A stretch of DNA of 64,000 bases from Williamsoniiplasma somnilux (GTDB lineage Bacteria > Bacillota_I > Bacilli_A > Mycoplasmatales > Mycoplasmataceae): positions 620,001 through 684,000 of the forward strand of contig NZ_CP024965.1 of the NCBI RefSeq assembly GCF_002804005.1, written 5' to 3'. Below, piece by piece: positions 9,425-20,272 of the stretch (the stretch's first letter is position 1; each line of letters opens with the position of its first letter). The notes below the pieces were generated by a model. It was not told the origin of the DNA and made no database searches. It worked only from the letters and a program-made list of their open reading frames with translations. The position numbers and the translations under genes are program-made.

Positions 9425-9610
9425 ATGTCAGATATCATCTATTTTGCTTTTGTACCAATTGTAATTTTACTAATTATCTATTTAACCATAGAAACAATGG
9501 AAAAAGCCTTTCACAGAATGGTTTTTCACAAAATGAAAATTTATTTATATGGAGCAATTACTTGTGCATTATTAATAATTTTGATTGTTGCAATAAGCTT
9601 ATTGATTTAA
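9425..9610 (+). CDS. Two-helix membrane microprotein, function unknown
   Basis: Product of 61 residues, starting at an ATG after AAAGGAGTTTGTTTC. Helix 1 covers about residues 4-22, a cytoplasmic basic and histidine-containing loop (EKAFHRMVFHKMK) follows, and helix 2 covers about 39-61. The loop and second helix resemble those of the 65-residue protein at 12858-13055 (HK, then K-I, then I-S/T-C, then Leu/Ile-rich), so the two may be paralogues. It is the only plus-strand gene next to a minus-strand sugar island and has a good terminator. Confidence 0.7.
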   Translation: MSDIIYFAFVPIVILLIIYLTIETMEKAFHRMVFHKMKIYLYGAITCALLIILIVAISLLI

Positions 9611-9644
9611 AAAAACAGCAAACTTTTATGTTTGCTGTTTTTTT
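9611..9644. terminator. Bidirectional terminator
   Basis: AAAAACAGCAAAC (9611-9623) pairs with GTTTGCTGTTTTT (9630-9642) around TTTTAT. It ends the microprotein gene on one strand and the DUF3284 gene on the other, overlapping the latter's stop. Confidence 0.9.
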
Positions 9645-10266
9645 AAAATAATTTCTTAGAATATTCAATTAATTTAATGATTTCGTTTTTTACTTTTTCA
9701 ATTTTAGTTTTAGAAATTAAATTTAAATCCAATTGAGCTTGTTTAATTTGAATTTTAAAAGCTATAGTCATTCTTTTTATATAAACATTTTTAATATGTT
9801 TTTCATACCATCCTAAAATTGATGTCGTACCCGTTACAACATCAATAAATGTTATTTTGGTTTTTGTATTCTTTTTATTTGCTTTGAATTTTAAAGTTTT
9901 TATAAATTGTTGATCTTTAGCAAAAAATTCAATTGTAATAACTTCGTTGATTTTGAGTTCAGTGATTTTAAATGGATTTTTATTGTTTTTTCCGGAAGAA
10001 TAATAAAATGTGTTTTGCTTTAAATCATTATAATTGAGTTTCGGGTGCATATCTTTAGCTGATTTTTCAGCAACAGCTTTAAAGACTCTCTCAATTGGTG
10101 CTGCAATAGAATATGAAATAATAAGTTTATTAGTTCTTAATCTTTCTTCAGTCATTGAAGAATAAATTTTTGTATGAATCTTTTGTCGTTTTGAGGTAAA
10201 TGTTTCTTCTAATAAATTTACTTCTTGCTCATCTTGAACAGCAACTTGATATTCTTTTTGAAGCAT
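9643..10266 (-). CDS. DUF3284-type START/SRPBCC-like protein
   Basis: Last gene of a GH1-oxidoreductase-DUF3284 unit, 207 residues. After a 45-residue charged lead the segment LIISYSIAAPIERVFKAVAE begins a START/SRPBCC-like fold, with ITFIDVVTG and a C-terminal helix. The pattern and the neighbourhood match DUF3284, which is often found beside cellobiose PTS and phospho-beta-glucosidase genes; its molecular role is not known to me. Its ATG overlaps the stop of the preceding gene (TAATG), so the two are translationally coupled. Confidence 0.6.
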   Translation of the reverse strand: MLQKEYQVAVQDEQEVNLLEETFTSKRQKIHTKIYSSMTEERLRTNKLIISYSIAAPIERVFKAVAEKSAKDMHPKLNYNDLKQNTFYYSSGKNNKNPFKITELKINEVITIEFFAKDQQFIKTLKFKANKKNTKTKITFIDVVTGTTSILGWYEKHIKNVYIKRMTIAFKIQIKQAQLDLNLISKTKIEKVKNEIIKLIEYSKKLF

Positions 10267-11303
10267 TACAAAACCACACTTTCTAAATCACTTACTTTGT
10301 TAGTTTTTTCTAAAATTTTAATAATTTCTAATGATAGTGATTGAGATACTATTGAACTCTCTTTTATATTATCATTTAGCATTTCTAATACATGTTCTAT
10401 TTCGAATCTTAGACCTTCGCCTTCAGAAACAAAATCAAGATCATAAAAGTCTAATAAATTATTTTGATTATCATAAATAGATAATGTTTTAGGCATGTGA
10501 CAAGAATCTTTTTTATAGTTTTCATTATAAAGATCAATACGTCCACCAAGTTTTGCATAACCTTTTTCAAAAATTATTTTTGTAGATAAATCATCAGTAA
10601 TAGTGTCCGAACCAACAACAGTGCTTATAACATTGTTTGAATGTCTTATTGTTAAAACAGAAGTTTGTATAGCTAAAGTATTTTTTTCATATGCATTGTT
10701 CATAAATTGAACCACTTTTGCTTTACCTGCTAATTTTAAAACCGTGTATAAAGCATACATTCCTCCAGCTAAGTGAAAACCTACATTAGAATCATTAGGG
10801 ATGTTTCCGCTAGTAGAAATTTTTGCATGCGAAGAATATATATATTTAATTCTACCAAGTAATTCAGATTTTATTATTTGCTCAAGTTTAATGAAAGCTG
10901 GAGCAAAACCGGTTTTTATGCCTTCAAACAACAAAAGGTCATTCTTGTTTGCTAACTTGTACAACTCTTTTGATTGAAGATATGACAATGATAAAGGTTT
11001 TTCACAAAAAACATTAATTTTATTTTCTAATGCTGTTTTAACAAAATCAAAATGACTTTCATCACTTGTTCCGATATATATTAAATCAATATTATTTCTA
11101 TCTTTATTAAAAAAATCATTTAAATTTTGATAAACATTTAAATTTAAATTATATTTATCATTAATTAAATTTGCTTTTTCATAAGTTCGATTCCAAATGC
11201 TAATTATTCTGCTTTGTACATTTATATTGTTCATGATCAATAAATAATCTTTTATAAATCACTCAACAATTCTCCCCGCTCCAATAATTCCTATATTTAT
11301 CAT
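10266..11303 (-). CDS. Gfo/Idh/MocA-family NAD(P)-dependent oxidoreductase
   Basis: Product of 345 residues. The Rossmann start MINIGIIGAGRIVEW carries GxGxxG, and the diagnostic EKP motif is present in NVFCEKPLSLSYLQSK. The C-terminal half is the usual beta-sheet substrate domain (GGMYALYTVLKLAGKAK). Two TGA Trp codons break it under the standard code. The ATG follows the GH1 stop immediately (11304/11303), so the two genes are surely co-translated. Members of this family oxidise or reduce sugars and sugar-like substrates; one acting on the released sugar or aglycone would fit. Confidence 0.88.
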
Positions 11304-12803
11304 TTATTTCATATATATACTTCAATTCTTTAATTCATTTTTTAAATCTTTTTCTAATTTATTTAAATCAATTGAAGTATCCTTTCCATTTGAAGTGGCT
11401 ACTTGTTTATATCAAGAATAACTTAATTTAGGTTTTCTAGTTTTGTTTGAAGAATTAAAATCCACAGAAACTAATCCATAATCTTTTCTATATCCTCCAG
11501 ATGGCGAATAAATATCACAATAAGTTCATAACGAATAACCAATGAAATTAACACCTATTCTCTTTGCTTCAAGCACTGCTTCAATATGTTGTTTTAAATA
11601 TTCAATTCTTTTAAAATCTTTTATTAAATCCCCGGTTTTATCATCGAAAGCTCCTAAACCGTTTTCGACAATCATTAAAGGTATATCACCATAAATATTT
11701 TTCATTTCTAAAGAACCAGAAACAAGGCGCGATGAATCTATAATTCATTTTCAATCTGTGTATAAAACATCTTTTATTGGATAAACAATTTTAAAATCTT
11801 TTGTAAAAAATTGTTCCGTTGGTCTGTTTAAGAGTTCTTCAGAAATATTTTTATGAACACCACTTATATAACATGGTCGATAATAATTTCAGCCAATGAA
11901 ATCTAAGGTGTTCTTTTTTAAAAAATCTAAATCTTTTTTGCTTATTTTAAAATCAATATTATTTTCCTTTATTCATCTGAAAAAAATTTCAGGATATTTT
12001 CCCTTCATGTTTGGATCTAACCAAAAATGTAAAAATCATTGGTTATATATTTCAATTGCTTTTAAATCATTTTTGTCAGTCTTATCGTAAGGAATTGGAG
12101 GGTTTCAATCATGAACAATACCTAAAATTGAATCTTTAGAAATATATCCTTTTTCTTTAGCTAATTCAAATTCTTCTTTAGCGATAGCTCCAGATAAATT
12201 TAAATTATGTATAGCTTTAACAAAAGCGGTTTTATCATTTCTTGCTGGAGGTAAGTAAATATCTAAATAGCCAGCAAGTGTAAATGTAGAATTTTCATCA
12301 TTTACGTATCAAATATCTGTATACTTTCCTAAAAATTTAAACATTGTTTTTACATATTGACGTCATCAAATCAGTATTTCAGAATTTTCTCATCCACCTT
12401 GAATTTGTGCTCAAAGAGGGGTGTCTCAATGAAATAAAATCGGAATAGGTCTTATTTCGTTTTCAATCATTTTTTTGAAAAAATTTTCAGTTCATTTAAT
12501 TCCTTCTGGATTTATTTCCTGATAGTTTTTAGGAAATATTCTATTTCAATCTAAATTATAAATAAATCCATTTAAATTTGCGTTTTTCATTATCAAAGAA
12601 TCAGTTTCGTATTTATGATAAAAATCTGCTGCTTGTTCAATTGAATTAATTTCTCTACCGGGTACACCTATTGGAGGAATGTAAAAATTTCGTTTTGTAA
12701 ACTCATCTCAAATAGAATCAGTTCTTCCCCCTTCATTTCTTCCGCCTTCAATTTGAAATGCACAAGTTGAAGTTGATCAAATAAAATTTTGTTTATTTTT
12801 CAT
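11304..12803 (-). CDS. GH1 6-phospho-beta-glucosidase-like protein with altered conserved residues
   Basis: Product of 499 residues with the GH1 fold: FIWSTSTCAFQIEGG, ILFHWDTPLW, FIGWNYYRP and the nucleophile segment IVENGLG (Glu380). The acid/base Glu170 is present, but the usual Asn before it is Asp (VNDENS). The usual Arg of the FRxSIxWxR strand is replaced (FIYNLDWNRI). The phosphate-site residues Ser, Lys and Tyr are kept in YSPSGGYRKDYG, so a 6-phospho-glycoside still fits. Many TGA codons encode Trp. The ATG follows AAAGGAGAGCTT. The changed residues suggest altered specificity or mechanism. Confidence 0.88.
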
Positions 12804-12857
12804 AAGCTCTCCTTTTTTGAAAATAATAATGTAAACTAAAAAATATTAGAGGTTAAA

Positions 12858-13055
12858 ATGAATACGACACAAACAGTTTTTGCAATTTTAGCAGCATTTG
12901 CATTTGTAATTCCATTCTTTTTTTGGGGATTTATTAGATTTTTAGATAAACAAACAAGAACGGCTGTTAATTGACATAAAACAGCTAAAATTATTGTTTT
13001 TATTTCTTGCCTAGTTTTATTTATTCTTTTTATTATTTTGGCTATATTTTTATAA
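12858..13055 (+). CDS. Two-helix membrane microprotein between the GH1 genes
   Basis: Product of 65 residues: a hydrophobic helix (about 6-27), a basic loop (RFLDKQTRTAVNWHKTAK, with one TGA Trp) and a second helix to the end. The start is an ATG after AGAGGTTAAA. It lies only 54 bases from the divergent GH1 start, and its stop overlaps the stop region of the convergent second GH1 gene by six bases (13050-13055). It shares size, topology and an HK...KI...SC pattern with the 61-residue protein at 9425. Confidence 0.65.
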
Positions 13056-14462
13056 TTTTATTAATTCATCATCTATTTCGATGATGTTTTTATTTTCAAT
13101 TATTTCTTTAAATCAGTATCCCGATTTTTTAATAGTTCTTTTTTGTGTTTGTAAATCAAGTTCTATCAAGCCATATCTGTTTTTATAAGCGTTAGCTCAA
13201 CTTCAACAATCGATAAATGTTCATACATGATAACCAAAACAATTCGATCCTTCTAAAATTGCTTTATTCAATCAATATAAATGTTCTTTAATAAAATCAA
13301 TTCTATATTGATCATCAATAAAACCTTGAGAATTTTTGAATTTTATTTCGTTTTCTACGCCCATACCGTTCTCAGCAACGAATCAATTAATGTTTTTATA
13401 ATTATTTTTAATTTCCATTGCTATTTTATAAATTGTTTCTGGATGTATTTCTCATCCTCTATGGGGATTAATTCTACGTTTATTTCAAACAAAATTTTCA
13501 AATCACTTTTCAGGCATAATTTTTCCGGATCAAGGTTTCGTTCTTGCTTGAACTCTTGAAGGTTGATAATAATTAACTCCTAAATAATCAATATATGAAT
13601 TTTTAATTTCTAATAATTCTAATTTTGTATAATTTGGAAGCAGATCTTCTTTTTTAAATAATTCAATCAACTCTTTAGGAAATACACCATTTATTGTTGT
13701 TTCTAAAAATGATTTATTGAAAAGTAAATCTCTAATTCTAGCTGCTTGAAGATTATCTTTTGATTGATCTTTTGGATAAGCTGGAGTTAAATTCAAAATA
13801 ATTGTAATTTTTTTATTTGGATCATTTGCAAACATTGAATGAAAAATATTAACAGCTTTGGCATGAGCTAAAATGGTTCCATAAGCTGCTTGAATTCCTC
13901 TTTTAAAATCAACAATTTTAGGATAATACCATTCGTATAAATAACCACCTTCAATTGGCACAATTGGTTCATTAAAAGTTGCTCAATCATCAACCAAATC
14001 ACCGAAAAGTTCAAAACATGTTCGAGCATATTCAGCGTACATAGATACAACTTTTTTGTTTTCGAAACCACCAAGATTTTGTAATTCTATAGGCATATCA
14101 AAATGAAATAAGTTTACAATTAATTTAATATTTTTAAGTTTTAATTTAAAAAAATAATTCCTATAAAATTCAACAGCTTCTTTGTTGACTCTACAATCTT
14201 GAAAATTTTCTATTAATCGCGTTCACTGAATTGAGGTTCTAAAACTATTTAATTTTAATGAATTCATAATTTCTATATCTTTTTCATAATTATGAAAAAG
14301 ATCAGAAGTGATATCAGGACCTATTTGATTGTGAAAATCGTTAGGAGTTTTTTTATATCAATAGTCCATTATGCTTAAATTAGGTTTAGCGAATGCTCCT
14401 TCACTTTGTGGTCCACTAGTTGCTGAACCTCATAAAAAATCATCTTTAAATTTAATTTCCAT
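13050..14462 (-). CDS. GH1 family 6-phospho-beta-glucosidase
   Basis: Cytoplasmic glycosidase that splits PTS-imported phospho-beta-glucosides, 470 residues. Canonical GH1 residues are intact: Arg75 in SFRTSIQW, acid/base Glu165 in TFNEP, YLGVNYYQP and nucleophile Glu364 in VAENGMG. The 3' motif SWANAYKNRYGLIELD fits the phospho-site region, though the Lys sits one place earlier than in LacG-type enzymes. Numerous TGA Trp codons. It is divided from the other GH1 gene by a plus-strand microprotein gene, so it is a separate transcription unit rather than an operon partner. Confidence 0.92.
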
Positions 14463-14524
14463 TTTTTACCCTTTGTCTTTGTTAATATTATTTTATTACT
14501 TTAAATATTTTTAAAAATAAATTT

Positions 14525-14553
14525 AAAAAGTTCCAAAATTTTTGGAACTTTTT
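14525..14553. terminator. Strong palindromic terminator between thrS and the GH1 gene
   Basis: AAAAAGTTCC (14525-14534) pairs with GGAACTTTTT (14544-14553); the A/T-rich centre extends the stem. A second hairpin just before it spans the thrS stop (about 14556-14590), so thrS is followed by two tandem terminator-like stems. Confidence 0.85.
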
Positions 14554-14576
14554 CCGAAAGAAAATAGGCCGATAAC

Positions 14577-16514
14577 CTATTGTCTTTCTTTTATTTCTTT
14601 CATTATTTTAGTTATAAACTCTGATGTAGGCATTGTGATTTCTTCTTCACTTGCATACTGACGATAAGTTATAGTATTGTTTTTAGTTTCTTCATCCCCA
14701 ATAACTAATTGGTAAGGAATTTTATGAATTTGAGCTTCACGAATTTTTCACGCAAGTCTTTCATCTCTTAAATCAATATGACTTCTAATGAATTCATTTT
14801 TGAACTTATCACGCAATTTGTCTGCGTATTCAAAATTTTTATCATCACCAATTGGAATTATTTCAACTTGTGTTGGAGATAATCACAATGGTAAAATTCC
14901 GTTAGTTTGTTCTAAAATAATTGCTACAAGTCTCTCGTAAGTACCGACTAAACCACGGTGAATCATAATAGGTCTTTGTAATTTTTGATGTTGATCTACA
15001 TAAGTAGCATCAAATTTTCTAGGTAGTAAGAAATCTAGTTGAATCGTTGAAATCGTAACTTCATGATTTTGAGCAGTTTTAATTTGAATATCAAGTTTAG
15101 GACCATAAAATGCAGCTTCCCCAACCATTTTAGTATAGTTAAGTTTTAAATCTTTTAAAACATTTTCAAGTTCTTCTTCTGCATGATTTCACATTTCATC
15201 ATCTTGGAAATATTTTTCTTTATCTTCAGGATCTCTTACAGAAAAAGAAACATAGTCAATTTCAATTTTTAATCCTTTTAAAGCTTCTTGAACTAGTTTA
15301 TAAACATTTTTAAATTCTTCTTTAACTTGATCTGGTCTAACAAAAATATGAGAATCAGTCAATTCCATTGCGCGAACACGTTCCAACCCTGTCAATGATC
15401 CCGACGATTCGTATCGGTGTTGTAGGGCGTGTTCAGCCATTCTTAAAGGTAAATCACGATAAGATCTTTGTTCTTGTTTATATAATGACACGTGGTGAGG
15501 ACAACTCATTGGTTTTAAAACAAATTGTTCTTCACTACCTCTACCACCATTAAAAGGTTGAAACATATCTTCTCTATAATGATCTCAGTGACCTGAAGTT
15601 TTATAAAGATCAACAGTCCCCATAATTGGTGTTTGAACTTGAATATAGTCATACTCTCATTCTTTTTCTTTTAAATATTTTTTAATTTCGTCTTTAATTA
15701 TAACCCCATTAGGCAATCACAATGGCAAACCAGCACCGATTAAATTATCAAAACCAAAAATATTTAAACGTTTATTAATTGTACGGTGATCACGACTTTT
15801 TCTATCTTCAATTAAAGCAATTTTTGAGTTTAACTCTTTAAGTGAATCAGCACCCATCCCATGAACTCTTTGTAACATAATGTTTTTTGCATCATCTAAT
15901 CAATATGAACCCGTTAGTTGTTGAACTCTTATTGCTTTAATATGTTTTAAATCAGTAATAATTGGTTGGATGTTAACAATTTTTAAATTATTCAATGAAT
16001 AAATAGTTACATAATTTAATTCAGCAAATTGTTTTTTAGCTAAAAAAAGTTGATATTCGTTATTTTTTAAAATTTTGGTTGCAGTCTCTAAGTCGACATA
16101 TTCAATATTTATTTTGTCATTGTTTGCCAAATACTCATTAACTTTGTTTTGAATTTTTTCTAGCTCATCAAGTCCAATTCTTGGTTCGACTTCAAAAGTA
16201 ACGGCAAATTCTTCACCATCTTTTTTGTAAAATGTTTGAGCTATTTTAGCTCCAAAAATATCATTAATTGCAAATGCGGTTAGTAAAGCTGAAGTATGAT
16301 TGATAAATAAATCGTATTTATCATCCGATTTATTTGTTATTAATTCTAACTCTATATCTTTTTCTACCACATAGTCTAAGTCAACGGGAATTTTATTAAC
16401 ATAGGCTCCAACAACACTTTTTCCTAAACTTACTCCTAAATTTGATGCAATATCTTTTATTGAAATTGGTTTTTGATATTCTTTAATGTTTCCGTCTAAT
16501 AATTTAACTTTCAT
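14577..16514 (-). CDS. thrS: Threonyl-tRNA synthetase
   Basis: Charges tRNA-Thr. It has 645 residues, the standard length. Domains in order: TGS (MKVKLLDGNIKEYQKPISI), an editing-domain region with divergent motifs, the class II catalytic core with the zinc-site segment VLKPMSCPHHVSLYK and ALQHRYESSGSLTGLERVR, then MIHRGLVGTYERLVAIILEQ and the C-terminal anticodon-binding domain. The start is an ATG after AAAGGATTAAAATT. Expression is controlled by the T-box leader just upstream, so the gene should rise when uncharged tRNA-Thr builds up. Confidence 0.97.
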
Positions 16515-16535
16515 AATTTTAATCCTTTCTTTTTT

Positions 16536-16725
16536 TAAAAAAAATAAAACTCGCCCCTGAATTAATAGGAGCGAGTTTTATTCGCGGTACCATCCTAATT
16601 TATGTCATATAAATAACATATCTTGATTAAGCTTTAACGGGCTTTTTACGTAACATTTATTGTTAGTAGTAGCAATATATATTCCCGATGTCTTGCACCA
16701 AACGACAACTCTCTTTAAGGTCTTT
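16536..16725 (-). promoter_or_regulatory. T-box leader of thrS
   Basis: The T-box core, TAGGATGGTACCGCG on the minus strand, lies at 16583-16597. It is followed by a terminator stem (16546-16558 with 16567-16579) and a T tract, and preceded by an AGAGAG/GGTGCAAG stem I region. ACT triplets at 16665-16667 and 16668-16670 are candidates for the threonine specifier. A TTAACA-16 bp-TATAAA promoter just upstream fits. The antiterminator would form when uncharged tRNA-Thr binds. Confidence 0.92.
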
Positions 16726-16783
16726 TATATTACCATGTCTAACAATGTTAATTAATATTAAGTTATACAAATTAATTTTATTA

Positions 16784-17200
16784 CTATTTTTTGTAGTTTG
16801 CAATTTCTTTTATGATTGTTGAGGATAATTTGCGTTTTTCATGATCACTTATAAAATAGATGGTTTCAATATTAGGATCCAAAAATTTATTACCATCATA
16901 GTATTCTAACTCATATTTAAAGTCAGTATCACTTCTTAATCCTCTAATAATGTGTGAACATTGATATTTTTTAGCAATTTCAATTGTTAATTCATTTTCA
17001 TTTATAATGACATGAACTTTAGGATTATTAACGGCTTTATTAATTTTTTCCATTCTTGAAGAAAAATTAGAATCATTAATTTTGTTTATATTTTTTGTAA
17101 CAACAATATATATTTCATCAAAAATATTTAAAGCTTTCGTTAAAATATTTAAATGTCCTTCATGAAAAGGGTTGAAACTCCCTGGATAAATAGCTTTCAT
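16784..17200 (-). CDS. coaD: Phosphopantetheine adenylyltransferase
   Basis: Fourth step of CoA synthesis: 4'-phosphopantetheine + ATP to dephospho-CoA. The product has 138 residues. The nucleotidyltransferase motif GSFNPFHEGHL (T/HxGH) is at residues 7-17, HIIRGLRSDTDFKYE is the substrate loop, and the end has KLSSTIIKEI, like the ISSTxxR motif. It is divergent from coaX, 62 bases away, so the two CoA genes share a promoter region. Confidence 0.95.
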   Translation of the reverse strand: MKAIYPGSFNPFHEGHLNILTKALNIFDEIYIVVTKNINKINDSNFSSRMEKINKAVNNPKVHVIINENELTIEIAKKYQCSHIIRGLRSDTDFKYELEYYDGNKFLDPNIETIYFISDHEKRKLSSTIIKEIANYKK

Positions 17201-17262
17201 TTGTTACCTCACAGAATAATAATATATATTTTATCTTATAATTATACTTAGAAGGTAAAATT

Positions 17263-17985
17263 ATGGGAAAAATACTACTTACAGATATAGGAAATACATC
17301 AATTCATTTTAAACTTTATGATGAGCAAAAAAATATTTATTTAACAGAAAATCGTTTTTACATTAACGAAAAAATAAAATTTTCAAGTTTTATTAACAAA
17401 GGAATTGTAGATGAAATTGTTTATTCTTCTGTGGTGCCAAAATTGAGCAAAAAATTAATTAATTTTGCAAATAAAAAAGGAATTAAAATTAGATCTATTA
17501 AAGATTTTAAATCTATTAATTATAAAAAATTTAATATAGAAAACACCAACGAATTAGGAGCTGATTTTGTCGCCTATTTTCATGCTATGAACAATAAAAA
17601 AAATCACATAATTATTTCTTTAGGAACAGCAACTACTCTTTCTGTAATTTGTAACAAGAAATTTGAAGGAGCAATAATTATGCCAGGAATTAAGACAAGT
17701 TTATATTCCTTAATAAATAAAGCAGCTTTGCTAAAAACAAGTAATTTTCACTTTTCTAATCAAATTATTGGTAAAAACACTGCAGAAGCAATAAATATCG
17801 GATCTATAAATTCTCATTATTATGCAATTGAAAAAAATATTGAATTAATTAAACAAAACATGAAAATAGACGAAGTAATTTTTACAGGTGGTAATGCCTA
17901 TCTTTTAAATGAAAAAATTAAGGAAAAGTACATATTAGATGAAGATTTAATTTTTAAAGGAATCATAAATATTTATAATAAATAA
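17263..17985 (+). CDS. coaX: Type III pantothenate kinase
   Basis: First step of CoA synthesis, phosphorylating pantothenate. The product has 240 residues. The ASKHA start LLTDIGNTSIHFKLYD, the segment NTNELGADFVAYFHA around the catalytic aspartate, the phosphate loop IISLGTATTLSVI and EVIFTGGNAYLL are all typical of CoaX. The ATG follows TAGAAGGTAAAATT. It is divergent from coaD and ends in a clear terminator. Confidence 0.93.
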   Translation: MGKILLTDIGNTSIHFKLYDEQKNIYLTENRFYINEKIKFSSFINKGIVDEIVYSSVVPKLSKKLINFANKKGIKIRSIKDFKSINYKKFNIENTNELGADFVAYFHAMNNKKNHIIISLGTATTLSVICNKKFEGAIIMPGIKTSLYSLINKAALLKTSNFHFSNQIIGKNTAEAINIGSINSHYYAIEKNIELIKQNMKIDEVIFTGGNAYLLNEKIKEKYILDEDLIFKGIINIYNK

Positions 17986-18015
17986 AAACCAAACAATTAA
18001 ATTGTTTGGTTTTTT
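17986..18015. terminator. Bidirectional terminator between coaX and the AEC transporter gene
   Basis: CCAAACAAT (17989-17997) pairs with ATTGTTTGG (18001-18009) around TAA, flanked by A and T runs on both sides. Confidence 0.85.
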
Positions 18016-18032
18016 AATTTTAATTGTTTTAA

Positions 18033-19232
18033 TTATGCAAATATTGGAGATGAAAAGCCTACAAATAAAGCAATAATTGTTCACAACGGCATTGATACAA
18101 CTGATCCCACTGTAGACAATGTTGTTGCCTCTGAAGCTAAGACAGGTTCTTTATTGTACATAATTGAATAACTTACTATTGTTGTTGCAATTGGTGATGC
18201 AGCCGATAAAACAATCATTACAAATGCGTATTTACTAATTTCGAATGATCCAGTTGCATTACCAATAGCTGCAATAGCACTCACTACAGCTATTCCGAAC
18301 AAACCTGCAAAAACATTTTTTAAAGCAAAAGTGTACCAAACAGTTTTGTTTTTAATTGCTGCATTAATATCGCTTTTACCTATTAAGGCTCCAACAGCCA
18401 ATCAAGCTAAAGGTGTTGGCAATGCTGATAATACTATTAAAATTTTGTCAACCCCCGGTATTAATGCATCAATTCTTGTAATTGAATAATATCCTGGTTT
18501 AATCGTGTTTCAACCACCATCAGTTACATGAATAACATCTATTCCAGGAATTAATTGTAAAATTCATAGAACAATACCAACAATCAATGAAATAATAATC
18601 GGTGTTAAAATAACCCCTTTAATATCAAGTCATTTAATTTTGTTTGAACGATGTTCAATATTTACAAGATCATTTTCTTTTCCTTTTAAATTTTTACCAT
18701 CTAACGAGGTCCCCGGTAATGGTCTTTTAATAACAAATAAGGCTCATGAACACATAAAGATTCAAAATCCTACATTAAACATATTTGCTGAAGCTTCAAC
18801 CGTTTTAGTTAAAGATTCTGGTGTTATTGACAATGCAATTGGTACACCGAAATAAACTGTTGAACCAAATGCCACACACATCGATAATGTGTCTTGAATT
18901 GATCTAGAGTTTTTAATATAAAAATACTTACTAAAAACTGCTAGAGCAAAAAAGAATAATAGACCCACGAGCATGATCATAAACATTTCTAAAGCATTAT
19001 CTTTGCTTAAATCAACCATAAATGATTTTAAAATCAATGCCGGTAAACCAATCATAAGTAAAACTTTAACTAAAGGTTTTTCTCATCCGTCATTGGCTAT
19101 TTTTTTTCTTTGAATAATAAATCCAAGAAAAATAACAAAACAAGCAGCAATTATTGAACCTCAAAATATGAGACTAGATAATGCAGTTTTGATTGCATCA
19201 GTAGCTTCGCTTAAAATTAAAACATTAGACAT
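18033..19232 (-). CDS. AEC (auxin efflux carrier) family transporter
   Basis: Membrane transporter of 399 residues and about ten hydrophobic helices, with two halves as in the AEC/BART superfamily: GFIIQRKKIANDGWEKPLVKV and MIGLPALILKSF in the first, YAFVMIVLSAASPIATTIVSYS in the second. Several TGA Trp codons. It lies 24 bases after the D-lactate dehydrogenase-like gene in the same long leftward operon. AEC members carry organic acids such as malate and lactate, so export of a fermentation product is a reasonable inference. RBS is GGGAGTG. Confidence 0.8.
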
Positions 19233-19255
19233 TTTTGATCACTCCCATTTCCTTA

Positions 19256-20260
19256 TTAATTAACAGCAGTGTCACAAGTTCCTGTTTCTACTAACTGTTT
19301 TAAATTTTGGAATGATATTTCTGCCATATTCTTTACAGCTTCATCTGTAAAATAGGCAACATGAGGGGAGATTAAAACTCTTGGATATAATTTTAGTAAT
19401 TCAACAATTTCAGGATTAATCTTCATAACATCGGCTTCAGTTAATTTTTTATTAATTAAATCACCTTCATTAGTAAATACATCACCAGCATAACCATAAA
19501 GTTTATTTGATTTAATTGCACTGATAATTGCTTTTGTGTCAACTAATGGAGCACGCGAAACATTAACAATTGAAGCAAAATCTTTCATTTTAGAAATTAA
19601 AGCTTCATTTATTAAGTTTTCATTCTCACCTTTAATGTAAGGAACATGCAAGGAAATTAATTCAGACTTTTTAATTAAAGTTTCTAAATCTGTATACTCT
19701 AAAACTTCATTATTTTTATCATTAGGGAAAAGATCAAATCCTAAAACTTTAGCTCCTGTACCTTTTCAATACTTAGCTGTTTCGTAACCAATTTTTCCAG
19801 TTCCAATAATTCCAATTGTGGAATTTTTTAATTCTTTGGCAAACATATTTCCATCTATTTTAAAATTAAAATCTTTAGTTTGATTAAACATTCATCCAGA
19901 TCTTCGTAATAATTCAATACCACCAGCAAACGCTAAAGAAGCAACCGCTGTTGGAGAATAAGATGGAACTCGCCCTACTTTATAGCCCAACGAAGCAGCG
20001 GTTTTTAAATCAATATGATCGGTACCTACTGTTCTTGTAACAATATATTTAACCCCTTTTTCTTTAAAGGTTTTTAATGCTTTTTCATCGGCTTTGCAGT
20101 TTACAAATAAAATTACTGCATCCATTCCGTTTGGAAAATTTTTAATGTTTTCACTATTTAATAAATCGTTTGTATAAAATAATTCGTTTTTAAATTTTTT
20201 ATTTTCTAATTCAAAGATTGATTTTTCGGCATCTTGAATACCATAGCAAAAAATTTTCAT
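19256..20260 (-). CDS. D-lactate dehydrogenase / D-2-hydroxyacid dehydrogenase
   Basis: Reduces pyruvate to D-lactate with NADH if a true D-LDH. Product of 334 residues: catalytic domain start MKIFCYGIQDAEKSIFELE, YIVTRTVGTDHIDLKTAASLG, the Rossmann motif TIGIIGTGKIGYETA, ASIVNVSRAPLVDT with the substrate Arg, and the catalytic-site His in SPHVAYFTDEAVKNM. The F-T-D-E-A-V run favours D-LDH over other 2-hydroxyacid enzymes. It follows ackA by 13 bases, in an operon devoted to pyruvate disposal. Confidence 0.88.
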
Positions 20261-20272
20261 ATAGCTCCTTTT

